Below, in pieces: positions 52,358 through 63,489 of a stretch of DNA of 64,000 bases. Below the pieces are notes generated by a model. It was not told where the DNA came from and searched no databases. It saw only the letters and a list, made by a program, of their open reading frames with translations. Source of the stretch: Acidobacteriaceae bacterium (GTDB taxonomy: Bacteria; Acidobacteriota; Terriglobia; Terriglobales; Acidobacteriaceae); NCBI GenBank assembly GCA_035944135.1, contig DASZBM010000003.1, forward strand, positions 1-64,000, written 5' to 3'. The first letter of the stretch is position 1; the number at the start of each line of letters is the position of its first letter. The position numbers and the translations under genes are program-made.

Positions 52358-52859
52358 TGGACTCGCCTTCTGACACGGCTACGGCCGCGTGCTCTTGTTC
52401 GGCCGAGGAAGGGATGGCTTCCAGTAAGCCGCCTCCGAAAGGATCTTCGGACCCATTGGTTCCTCGCGCCGCCGGCAGGCCGGTCGATGGCGGCATCATC
52501 TTCAACTCGCCTGAGGTGGCAATCGGCAAGGGCTCGGTCGGTGGCTCAGTCACTGGCTCCGGGGCGGTCACGGCTGGTTCAATGCTCTCTGCTACCGGCT
52601 CCGGCAGGTGGGGGTGCGACGACTCCTCAACCGGTAGTGCCACAGGAGCGGCGGCTTCCATGGCGGCAATCTGCTTCTGCCGTTCTTCCTGCTCGGACTG
52701 GCGGAGCTCCTCTTCCATCTGCATCTTGAACTCGTTGGAAGCGCGGCGGAACTCGCCCACCCATTTGCCCAGCTCGCGCGCCAGTGCAGGCAGCTTCTTG
52801 GGCCCGAAGAGCAGGAGTGCCAGCACGAACAAAAAGATGCTGTCGGAAAAGCTAGGCAT
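52347..52859 (-). CDS. tatB: TatA/TatB-like translocase subunit
   Basis: A 170-residue protein with one N-terminal TM helix (S-I-F-L-F-V-L-A-L-L-L-F-G-P-K-K-L-P), the F-G-P-K-K-L-P hinge, then an amphipathic helix (L-A-R-E-L-G-K-W-V-G-E-F-R-R-A-S-N-E-F-K) and a long acidic Pro-rich tail (to residue 170). The length and tail fit TatB better than TatA. Only one such gene is seen; a separate tatA may be elsewhere, or this subunit may do both jobs. ATG 52859. Confidence 0.86.
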   Translation of the reverse strand: MPSFSDSIFLFVLALLLFGPKKLPALARELGKWVGEFRRASNEFKMQMEEELRQSEQEERQKQIAAMEAAAPVALPVEESSHPHLPEPVAESIEPAVTAPEPVTEPPTEPLPIATSGELKMMPPSTGLPAARGTNGSEDPFGGGLLEAIPSSAEQEHAAVAVSEGESSGR

Positions 52860-53044
52860 GTCGATAACGATGATACCGGGCAGCGATGCGGATAGCCAAA
52901 GCCTCGCCCATAACTGAAGGGGGCAGAAAAATTTGCGGGTTCGATCCGCAGACAGTTCCGGGCCTGATACGTCCCACTGGCATGACAGCAAGAAGGATGG
53001 GGAGCTGCGGGCCGACCTGCGACAATGGTGTTGAGGAGACAACG

Positions 53045-54244
53045 GTGTATCCATCGCGGAAAGCCGCCGGGCGGATTGTGGCTCGTGGCGGCGCGGCTCT
53101 CGCGCTTGCGGCGACGGTTCTGTTGGCCGGCTGCCACAACTTCTTCGTCTGCCAGAAGGCGAGCTGTCCTTCGAGCGGGAGCGGCGGCGGGTCGACCAGC
53201 ACCGACTACGTCTATGTTTCAAACGCGACGGCGGGCTCGACGTATGTGTCCGGCTATAACATCGGCAACGGCTCGCTCGCGGCGATCACGGGCTCGCCGT
53301 TCAATCTGACCTACATCCCGGTGGCGATGACCGTTTCACCGAATGACGCCATCCTTTATGTGGCCAGCTTGCCGGGTGCAGCGAATCCCGGCATTTACGT
53401 CTATTCGATCAATTCAAGCACCGGCCAGCTGTCCGGTCCCAACGGCGGACAGGTGCAGATCAGTGGCGCTATCTCGTCTATGGACATCTCGCCTGACGGC
53501 AAGTTTCTGTTCTCCGTCGACACGACAGGAACCCTTCTGACCGAGTACACAATCGACAGCAGCGGAAACCTTGCGCGGGCGGGAACCTTCGGTCTGCCGG
53601 GTACCGACTGCACTCTGGGCGGCGCGGTGATCAGCCAGACGTGCACGGTCAAGGTCGCTCCGAGCGGAGAGTTTGTACTTGCTTCGCTTGGCAGTGCCGG
53701 GACGGCCATCTACCCGTATTCGAGCAGCTCCGGCATCACGACTACCAGTCCACTGGTCATTCCTTCAGGGTCGACGCAGGCATCGCCAAGCGGGGATTAC
53801 TCCGTTACGCTCGACAGTAACAACTACGTCTATATCGCCCGGACGAGCGCGCTCGCCGTTTATCAGATTACGGATTCGGCCGGAGATGCGAGCCTCAAGT
53901 CGACGGCAAGCTATGCTACCGGCGTTATTCCGCGCTCCATCGTGCTCAGCGCGAATCAGGGATACGTCTACACCGCGAACGAAGGCGCGGGGACCATCTC
54001 GAGCTACTCGATTAACAGCTCCGCCGCGCTCACGCAGGTGTCTGGCTCGCCGTTCACCGGGCCCACAAACGTCTCTGCCCTCGGCGTCGACAAATCCGGC
54101 ACCTACATGGTGGCTGCCGGCTATAACGGCAGTTCCGGGGTTCAACTCTTTACGATTGGGAGCACCGGGGGCCTGACGCTTGTTACCAGCGCGGGCACCG
54201 GAACGTCTACTGCCTATCCCGCCATACTTGCCATGACTCACTAG
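53045..54244 (+). CDS. Lipoprotein with lactonase-like beta-propeller
   Basis: A 399-residue lipoprotein. The basic N-terminus and hydrophobic segment end in lipobox L-L-A-G-C (about residues 25-29). The mature part has repeated blades of the form Y-V-Y-V-S-N, A-I-L-Y-V-A-S, K-F-L-F-S-V-D, Y-V-Y-T-A-N-E-G-A-G-T-I-S-S-Y-S-I-N, typical of a lactonase/YVTN family seven-blade propeller. Such exported proteins are common in Acidobacteriota; an enzymatic role is not established. GTG 53045 is chosen with GGAGA a few bases upstream. Confidence 0.83.
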   Translation: MYPSRKAAGRIVARGGAALALAATVLLAGCHNFFVCQKASCPSSGSGGGSTSTDYVYVSNATAGSTYVSGYNIGNGSLAAITGSPFNLTYIPVAMTVSPNDAILYVASLPGAANPGIYVYSINSSTGQLSGPNGGQVQISGAISSMDISPDGKFLFSVDTTGTLLTEYTIDSSGNLARAGTFGLPGTDCTLGGAVISQTCTVKVAPSGEFVLASLGSAGTAIYPYSSSSGITTTSPLVIPSGSTQASPSGDYSVTLDSNNYVYIARTSALAVYQITDSAGDASLKSTASYATGVIPRSIVLSANQGYVYTANEGAGTISSYSINSSAALTQVSGSPFTGPTNVSALGVDKSGTYMVAAGYNGSSGVQLFTIGSTGGLTLVTSAGTGTSTAYPAILAMTH

Positions 54245-54300
54245 CATCTTTCATATCCGCCAGCCCACCCGACTTCAACCGCCGAGGAATTTGCACATAC

Positions 54301-55503
54301 ATGTCTCCTGATTCGCACTCGACCTCCGTCCGCCGCAGGCAATTTCGGCAGGCACGCTGGCTGCTGGCCATCGCCGCGATCTGCGGGCTCATCGTCCCGT
54401 CGGGCTGCAGCCGCTTTCGTGCGCACAGTGAGACTCAGTATGTTTACGTCATCGCCAAAAACAGCATTCTGCGTGACCGCGTTGCTGCCGTCTCCAACCG
54501 CACCGGCGAGGTTACGAACGGCGAGAAGCTCGAGGTGCTCGAACGCGATCGGCGGTTCGTCAAGGTGAAGACGCCGGAGGGCAACGTTGGATGGCTCGAG
54601 ACCCGCCTGACGGCGGACCAGGCTCTTGCGGATCAGTTCGATGCTCTACGGCGGCAGCATCAGAAAGATCCCGTAATTGCCTCCGCCACCGCACGCGACG
54701 ACGTTTACCTGCACATCAGCCCGGGACGCGAGACTGACCGTTTCTTCCGTCTCTCCGAGAACGATCCTGTAAGCCTGCTCGAGCGCGCCACCGTAGCCAA
54801 GCCGCTGCCTCCCGGCGGCCTCGTCGCGGACGCGCAGAAACCGGCGACTACGACGAAAGGGAAGCCCGCGCCAACCACGCCACCTCCTCCTGCCATGGAA
54901 GACTGGTGGCTCGTCCGCGGAGCCAACGGCCAGACCGGCTGGGTCTACTCGCACCTGATCGACGTGAGCGTGCCGGACACGCTCGCGCGGTATGCCGAAG
55001 GTCAGCGTGTGGTCGGCTCCTATCTCCTGACCACGGTCAACGACCCCGAGTCGGGCATGCTCGACAACGGCCAGACTGTCACCAGCGTTCCTGAGTACGT
55101 TGCGGTGCTCAACTCGTGGCAGGCCGGGCTGCCGTACGACTTCGACCAGGTCCGCGTCTTCATATGGAACATCAAGAAGCACCGCTACGAGACCAGCTTC
55201 CGCGAGCACAACATCGAGGGCTATCTGCCAGTGAAGCTCTTCAAGTCGAAGGATCCCTACGGCAAAGCCCCGGACGCTATGCAGCAACTGCCGACGTTCA
55301 GCTATAACGTGCTTTCGGCCGATGCGCCGCAGCCCGTGCCAGATCCGAAGACTGGCGAGATCAAGCCTGCGAAGGTAATCACCAAGACCTATCGGCTCGA
55401 GGGCAATATCTGCCGGCGCATCCTGCCGCCGAACACGCCGCCTCCTGCGGAAGCGCATCCGGCACCGGAACCCAAGAAGGAGAAGAAGGGACGGAAGCGC
55501 TAA
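54301..55503 (+). CDS. SH3-domain lipoprotein
   Basis: A 400-residue lipoprotein (lipobox V-P-S-G-C at about residue 35) with bacterial SH3 modules: L-R-D-R-V-A-A-V-S-N-R-T-G-E-V-T-N-G-E-K-L-E-V-L-E-R with V-K-T-P-E-G-N-V-G-W-L near residue 75-100, and a second with W-W-L-V-R-G-A-N-G-Q-T-G-W-V-Y near residue 205. The C-terminal part is unrecognised, ending in a Lys-rich tail. It likely binds cell wall or other proteins in the envelope. It converges on the DegT gene with a 4-base overlap of stops. Confidence 0.8.
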   Translation: MSPDSHSTSVRRRQFRQARWLLAIAAICGLIVPSGCSRFRAHSETQYVYVIAKNSILRDRVAAVSNRTGEVTNGEKLEVLERDRRFVKVKTPEGNVGWLETRLTADQALADQFDALRRQHQKDPVIASATARDDVYLHISPGRETDRFFRLSENDPVSLLERATVAKPLPPGGLVADAQKPATTTKGKPAPTTPPPPAMEDWWLVRGANGQTGWVYSHLIDVSVPDTLARYAEGQRVVGSYLLTTVNDPESGMLDNGQTVTSVPEYVAVLNSWQAGLPYDFDQVRVFIWNIKKHRYETSFREHNIEGYLPVKLFKSKDPYGKAPDAMQQLPTFSYNVLSADAPQPVPDPKTGEIKPAKVITKTYRLEGNICRRILPPNTPPPAEAHPAPEPKKEKKGRKR

Positions 55504-56678
55504 GCGTAGAACCGCCGAATCGCATCCACTACGGTCTCAACTTCATCCTCGCGCAGCTCCGGATAGATCGGCAGCGCGAGCACCTCGTCTGCCGCGCGCT
55601 CGCTCTCGGGGAAGTCGCCTTTGCGGTAGCCGAGAAATGCCAAACTCTCCTGCAGGTGCAGCGGTAGCGGATAGTAGATTTCCGACCCGATGCCCTCGCT
55701 GGTGAGAAAGGCTCGCAGCGCGTCCCGTCGCGGCGCGCGAATCACGTACTGGTGGAACACGTGCTCGGCCCGTGGATCGGTCCACGGCAGCACGACACCG
55801 TCGGCAACGCTCGAACCCACCAGCCCCGCGTCGCGGAATTCTGCGTCGTATAGCGAAGCCAACTCCCGCCGCCGAGCGTTTCCGGCGTCCAGCCGCGTCA
55901 ACTTCACTTCCAGAACCGCCGCCTGGATGGTATCCATGCGCGCGTTCCAGCCAATCTCGTCATGGAAGTACCGCCTCCGCATGCCATGTGTCCGCAGCAT
56001 GCGCACGCGCTCGTCCGTGTCGGCGGACCGCGTCGTGACCATGCCGGCGTCGCCCATCGCACTCAGGTTCTTGGTCGGGTAGAAGCTGAACGCGGCCGCA
56101 TCCCCCAGTCCGCCCGCGCGGACCCCGTTCCACGATGCCCCAAATGCCTGCGCGGCGTCTTCCGCGATCCTCAGGTCGTACCTCTTCGCCAGCTCCGCTA
56201 GGCCGTCCATCTCGGCACACTGGCCGTATAAATGTACGGGCATGATGGCCGAGATCCGTGTTGCTCCCACCGGAGCGGCCCTCTTCAGCCCCTCCTCGAC
56301 GGCCGCAGGGGACAGGTTGAACGTCGCGGGGTCGATATCTGCCAGCACCGGGACCGCCCCGGCCCGGAGGATCGAGCTGACCGTCGCGAAGAAGCTGAAG
56401 GGGGTCGTAACTACGGCATCACCGGGGCCCAGTTTCAGGGCCGCCAACGCCAGCCAGAGGGCATCGGTGCCGCTGGCGCACCCTGCCGCATACCCCACAC
56501 CGCACGCCTCCGCGGCCGCCCGTTCGAACCGCTCGACCTGGGGGCCTAGGATGAATCGCTGCGAATCGCAGACGTCTTCGATGGCCGAAAGCACTTCATT
56601 CCGGATCGCGGAGAACTCGCGCCGGAAATCAAGCATCTGAACGGTTTGGCGGGTGCCTTTCGAGGTCGTCTCTGACAT
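55500..56678 (-). CDS. DegT/DnrJ/EryC1 family sugar aminotransferase
   Basis: A 392-residue PLP-dependent enzyme that adds an amino group to a nucleotide-linked keto-sugar. The PLP lysine is in F-S-F-Y-P-T-K-N-L-S-A-M-G-D-A-G. Also seen are A-S-G-T-D-A-L near residue 72, the E-D-A-A-Q-A-F-G-A pocket and the H-Q-Y-V-I-R C-terminal region. ATG 56678 starts M-S-E-T-T; a longer reading (to 56858) is probably not coding. No other sugar-biosynthesis gene is adjacent. Confidence 0.92.
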   Translation of the reverse strand: MSETTSKGTRQTVQMLDFRREFSAIRNEVLSAIEDVCDSQRFILGPQVERFERAAAEACGVGYAAGCASGTDALWLALAALKLGPGDAVVTTPFSFFATVSSILRAGAVPVLADIDPATFNLSPAAVEEGLKRAAPVGATRISAIMPVHLYGQCAEMDGLAELAKRYDLRIAEDAAQAFGASWNGVRAGGLGDAAAFSFYPTKNLSAMGDAGMVTTRSADTDERVRMLRTHGMRRRYFHDEIGWNARMDTIQAAVLEVKLTRLDAGNARRRELASLYDAEFRDAGLVGSSVADGVVLPWTDPRAEHVFHQYVIRAPRRDALRAFLTSEGIGSEIYYPLPLHLQESLAFLGYRKGDFPESERAADEVLALPIYPELREDEVETVVDAIRRFYA

Positions 56679-56859
56679 TGCTTTAATCCTACGCTGCCGC
56701 CTGTGGTTCTCCCGGCGCAGGGCAGCGGGACGGCTTGTTGCGGGAGGTCGCCGAAGACTGTAGGGTAGTGGTTGCACTTTGGGCAGTGCGGGGTTTGGCA
56801 GCAGAGGCCCATCGGCAGCAAATTGTTTGACAGACGTATCACCCAGGAGATCGGCCATT

Positions 56860-57183
56860 ATGGACTCGAAGCCGGCGCAGAATATTCAGGACACCTTTCT
56901 CAACACTGTTCGGAAGGACAAGAGCCCCATCACCATTTATCTGGTCAGCGGCGTCAAGCTGACAGGGCGGATCCGTTCCTTCGACAAGTACTCGGTACTG
57001 CTGGAGAACAACGCGCAGGAGCAGCTTATTTTCAAGCACGCGATCTCCACCGTGGTCAGCGGCCGACCGGCGCTGCACACCGAGCCGAGACCGGCGGGCG
57101 CGCCCGGCGCAGAACATCGACCTGGGCCGGCCTCCGCGACCGCTGAGGGCACTCCGGCCACGCCAACTGCCGTCGCTCGCTGA
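56860..57183 (+). CDS. hfq: RNA chaperone Hfq
   Basis: A 107-residue Hfq. The Sm core reads [14 protein letters not shown] and [19 protein letters not shown], then the Sm2 motif F-K-H-A-I-S-T-V-V. The C-terminal 40 residues are Pro/Ala/Gly-rich and likely disordered. It binds sRNA and mRNA as a hexamer. AGGAGA lies 9 bases before ATG 56860. hflX follows, as in many bacteria. Confidence 0.95.
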   Translation: MDSKPAQNIQDTFLNTVRKDKSPITIYLVSGVKLTGRIRSFDKYSVLLENNAQEQLIFKHAISTVVSGRPALHTEPRPAGAPGAEHRPGPASATAEGTPATPTAVAR

Positions 57184-57230
57184 ACGCGAACGCCGGGCCG
57201 GGTATCAGCCGGAAGAAACTAGAGAGTCGT

Positions 57231-58661
<1,431 letters not shown>

Positions 58662-58964
58662 ATCCCCTTTCACGCGGCCTGCACGACCCGGAACGGGTCT
58701 CGGGTGGTAGCCTTAGTGTACGCCTCCCGACGCAAGATGCACCAAAAAATCTCGCGAAGGGAGCACAAATTGAACGTCGCTGGCGGACATCCTGGCGGTT
58801 GATTATCGCCATTATCCACCGATTACCGGTCTCGCAGTTTTGACGTTCAAAGCGCGCGTTTGCTACAACTAGAAGGAACGTAGGTATGGAATCTGCGCCG
58901 CCTGAAGTGTGCGCACTCAGCGGGCAGCGAAAAGCCCCGCCGCCCGTCCTACCCGTAGAATTAC
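58662..58964. other. Intergenic region before the ATP synthase genes
   Basis: 303 bases with no convincing gene. A short in-frame ATG (58886) reads through into atpF in another frame and was not accepted. Likely the leader and promoter region of the atp operon; a good sigma70-like pair is at 58840-58869. An imperfect GACCCG/CGGGTC inverted repeat lies near 58686-58700. Confidence 0.5.
58840..58869 (+). promoter_or_regulatory. Putative sigma70-type promoter of atp genes
   Basis: TTGACG (58840-58845), 18-base spacer, TACAAC (58864-58869), about 95 bases before the first atp start. Based on consensus match only. Confidence 0.5.
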
Positions 58965-59429
58965 ATGGAAATTCTCAACCAACTTGGTGGTCTGCTGCTC
59001 GGCGCTGTGCCGACTGCGATCTTTTTCATCCTGCTCGTGGTCGCCTACGGCATTTTGGTCCGCCGGCCGCTGGAGCATACCCTCGCCGAACGGCGCGCCC
59101 GTACCTCCGGGGCTGTCGAGCAGGCCCGCGGCGCCATCGCCGCTGCCGAAGCCGAGACCTCTGCCTACGAAGAGAAGCTCCGCGCCGCCCGCGCGCAGAT
59201 TCTAGCCCTGCGTGAGCAGCAACTGCAGCGTCTGCAGGCCGAGCGCGAAGCCGCTCTCAAGGACGCGCGTGAGCAGGCCCAGAAGAAGATTCAATCGGCC
59301 AAGGCTGACATCGAGAGCTCGACCGTCATCGCTCGCGAGCAGATTGAGCGCGCTGCCGCGATGCTCGGAGAGCAGATCATCAAGGCCATTCTGCCGGTCG
59401 GCGAGGCCGTTGCGGAGGCCCGTCAGTGA
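58965..59429 (+). CDS. atpF': ATP synthase subunit b-prime
   Basis: A 154-residue F-type ATPase peripheral-stalk subunit: one N-terminal TM helix (L-L-L-G-A-V-P-T-A-I-F-F-I-L-L-V-V-A-Y-G-I-L), then a long charged coiled coil (A-R-A-Q-I-L-A-L-R-E-Q-Q-L-Q-R). It has no signal-like leader, unlike the next b gene. ATG 58965; its TGA overlaps the next ATG (ATGA). Here it is the first gene of the F1 cluster, without atpB/atpE (a and c) upstream, so Fo genes must lie elsewhere. Confidence 0.9.
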   Translation: MEILNQLGGLLLGAVPTAIFFILLVVAYGILVRRPLEHTLAERRARTSGAVEQARGAIAAAEAETSAYEEKLRAARAQILALREQQLQRLQAEREAALKDAREQAQKKIQSAKADIESSTVIAREQIERAAAMLGEQIIKAILPVGEAVAEARQ

Positions 59430-60184
59430 CATTCTTTTGCATGATCTCCCGCCGTCTTCGGCGCTGCTCGTTTGTCGCTCTGCTTGCGCTTGCGCTGATG
59501 CCCGTTCCCGCGTTGCAGCTGCACGCACAGGCTCACGCGCATCATGAACAGCCGCGTCAGCAGGCTCCTGCTAACGCCGGTGAGGCCTCCGAGCCGGATA
59601 ACGCCGTTCCCGAGAAAAAGGAAGAGGTCCGGGACGAGAACGATGAATATCGTCACTCGGCCGCGGTGCGGAAACTCGGCTCCTGGATTGGCCTCGACGC
59701 CGAACAAGCGGCGACGGCATTCACGCTTGTCAATTTCCTTATCCTTGCGATCGCCGTCGGGTACGGGCTGCTGAAGCTGCTGCCGAAGACCTTCGCTGCG
59801 CGCAACACCAGGATCCAGAAGCAGCTCGTTGATGCGCGCACTGCTACTGAAGAGGCCAGCGCCCGCCTGAACTCCGTAGAAGCTCGCCTCTCCAAGCTCG
59901 ACGACCAGATTGCCGCGATGCGCCATCAGGCTGAATCCGACGCCGAAAAGGAAGCGCGTCGCATCCGCGCCAGTGTCGAAGATGAGAAGACGAAGATCCT
60001 CGCTGCCGCCGAAGCTGAGATTCAGGCCGCGACATCGGCTGCACGCCGCGACATTCAGCAGTTCGCCGCCGGCCTGGCGATCGAGCAGGCTGCACGCAAG
60101 CTCGTGGTCACTGCCGAAACCGACCGCCTCCTTGTTGAAAGTTTCGCCCGCCACCTGACGGGCGATAACGGAGGAAAGAACTGA
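59426..60184 (+). CDS. atpF: ATP synthase subunit b with extra N-terminal leader
   Basis: A 252-residue second b subunit, about 90 residues longer than usual. Residues 1-35 look like a cleavable signal peptide (R-R-L-R-R-C then hydrophobic, ending L-H-A-Q-A-H-A), followed by a hydrophilic His/Pro/Glu-rich stretch. The TM helix is at about 95-115 (F-T-L-V-N-F-L-I-L-A-I-A-V-G-Y-G-L-L) and the rest is the coiled-coil stalk. This puts an extra periplasmic domain on the stalk. Its stop overlaps atpH by one base. Confidence 0.88.
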   Translation: MTFFCMISRRLRRCSFVALLALALMPVPALQLHAQAHAHHEQPRQQAPANAGEASEPDNAVPEKKEEVRDENDEYRHSAAVRKLGSWIGLDAEQAATAFTLVNFLILAIAVGYGLLKLLPKTFAARNTRIQKQLVDARTATEEASARLNSVEARLSKLDDQIAAMRHQAESDAEKEARRIRASVEDEKTKILAAAEAEIQAATSAARRDIQQFAAGLAIEQAARKLVVTAETDRLLVESFARHLTGDNGGKN

Positions 60185-60732
60185 TGGCTGTCGTCGACCT
60201 CCGTTACGCGCGTGCTCTCGCCGCCGTCGTCACCAATCAGCAGCTCGACCTCATCGCTTCACAGGGCCAGCTCGAGAACTTTGCGAATCTGCTCGAGGAA
60301 AGCGCTGAGCTTCGCGAGGTGCTGCAGAATCCTTCGATCCCCGAAGCGCAAAAGTTGAAAGTGCTCGACGCGCTCGCGCCACGGCTTGGCCTCTCGCGGC
60401 CCATTCGCAACTTCATCGCCGTGATTACGCATCACCAGCGCCTGCATGAACTCCGCGACATGATCGCGGCGTACGCAAAGATTGCAGACGCAAACTCCGG
60501 CATCGCCGAGGTGGAGATCACTACAGCCCGTCCGCTCGATGCTGACAACCGCCGTCTGCTCGAGCTGCAGGTCGCCAGGCTTGCTGGCGAGCCGCGCATC
60601 CAGGCTACATACCGCGAGGACGCCTCGCTACTTGGCGGCGCGGTTGTGAAGCTTGGCTCGACGGTCTACGACGGTTCGGTCCGCGGACAGCTTGAGCAGA
60701 TGCGACAGCGGTTGGCCGCAGCGGGCGCCTGA
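60184..60732 (+). CDS. atpH: ATP synthase subunit delta
   Basis: A 182-residue stalk protein linking F1 to b. N-terminal helical bundle (Y-A-R-A-L-A-A-V-V) and C-terminal domain with the typical V-E-I-T-T-A-R-P-L and L-L-G-G-A-V-V-K-L-G-S-T-V-Y-D-G-S-V. Length normal. atpA follows after 57 bases. Confidence 0.94.
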   Translation: MAVVDLRYARALAAVVTNQQLDLIASQGQLENFANLLEESAELREVLQNPSIPEAQKLKVLDALAPRLGLSRPIRNFIAVITHHQRLHELRDMIAAYAKIADANSGIAEVEITTARPLDADNRRLLELQVARLAGEPRIQATYREDASLLGGAVVKLGSTVYDGSVRGQLEQMRQRLAAAGA

Positions 60733-62361
<1,629 letters not shown>

Positions 62362-62364
62362 CCC

Positions 62365-63456
62365 ATGCCCAACGTACTCGATCTACGTCGCCGTATCCGC
62401 AGCGTGAAGAATACGCGGCAGATTACGCGTGCCATGAAGATGGTCTCCGCAGCCAAGCTGCGGCGCGCGCAGGAGCGTGCTCTGCAGGCGCGTCCGTACG
62501 CGCAGATGCTCACGAATGTCCTTGAGTCTTTAGTGCGCCGGACAGATCTTTTCGACGAACAGACCGGCGACATTATGCACCCGCTGCTGGTTGAACGCGA
62601 GGAGAAGAACGTCCTCGTCGTCGTCATCGCTGGTGACAAGGGCTTCGCCGGCGGCTTCAACTCGAACATCGGCAAGGCAGCGCAGAAGTTTATCGATGAG
62701 CGCCGTGGGATGGGTCAGAACGTCGACCTCGAGCCGATCGGCAAGAAGGCGATTGGCCTGTACAAGCGGAAGTATCCGGCGGCCGTCTACGAGCACAAGG
62801 AAGAGCTATACGACAACGAGCTCGCGAGGCACATCGAAGACATCCGTCATCGCGCGCAACCCATCGAGGTCGCGGCGGAGCACGCCGACCTGCTCATCAA
62901 GGCTGACATCGGGCACATCTCGGAGATGGCCTACTCCATCATCGACCGCTACGAGCGCGCCGAGATCGACGCTGTCTATCTTGTCTACAACGAGTTCAAG
63001 TCCGTAATCTCGCAGCGCGTCGTGGTTGAGAAGCTGCTACCGATTCGCAAGCTCGGCACGCATGAGATCACAGCGTCGGAAGAGATGACCGAGGAGCAGA
63101 GGGAAGCCGCAGCACGCGCCGCTGAGACCTCCGGTGTGTCGATCTACGAGCCCGAGGAGTCTGTGATCGAGCAGGAGGCGAAGCGCTTCGGCACCGCTGA
63201 TGTCGACTACATCTTCGACCAGGCACCGGACCGTCTCTTTCGTCACCTGATGCCGAAGTACGTGACGACCCAGATATTCCACGCGCTGCTTGAGTCGATT
63301 GCCGCCGAACATGCCGCGCGCATGACCGCAACCGATGCGGCAACGAAGAATGCCGGCGAGCTGATCGACAAGCTGTCGCTGACGATGAACCGCGTTCGTC
63401 AGGCTGCCATCACGAAGGAGATTATCGAGATCGTTTCGGGTGCGGCGGCGCTGTAA
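62365..63456 (+). CDS. atpG: ATP synthase subunit gamma (long form)
   Basis: A 363-residue rotor subunit, about 70 longer than E. coli gamma (287). Conserved ends are L-R-R-R-I-R-S-V-K-N-T-R-Q-I-T-R-A-M-K-M-V at the N-terminus and A-R-M-T-A-T-D-A-A-T-K-N-A-G-E-L at the C-terminus. The extra residues are mostly at about 230-278, a charged Glu/Ala-rich stretch between the central alpha/beta domain and the C-terminal helix, with a smaller addition near 150-165. It starts 3 bases after the atpA stop. Confidence 0.95.
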   Translation: MPNVLDLRRRIRSVKNTRQITRAMKMVSAAKLRRAQERALQARPYAQMLTNVLESLVRRTDLFDEQTGDIMHPLLVEREEKNVLVVVIAGDKGFAGGFNSNIGKAAQKFIDERRGMGQNVDLEPIGKKAIGLYKRKYPAAVYEHKEELYDNELARHIEDIRHRAQPIEVAAEHADLLIKADIGHISEMAYSIIDRYERAEIDAVYLVYNEFKSVISQRVVVEKLLPIRKLGTHEITASEEMTEEQREAAARAAETSGVSIYEPEESVIEQEAKRFGTADVDYIFDQAPDRLFRHLMPKYVTTQIFHALLESIAAEHAARMTATDAATKNAGELIDKLSLTMNRVRQAAITKEIIEIVSGAAAL

Positions 63457-63489
63457 AGATTTTGGTTGAGAGTTTTGGTTAGAGGATTT

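Noticed and set aside
58886-59215. 109-codon frame starting before atpF'
   Set aside because: Overlaps atpF' in another frame. The composition is a shadow, although its first codons could form a short leader.
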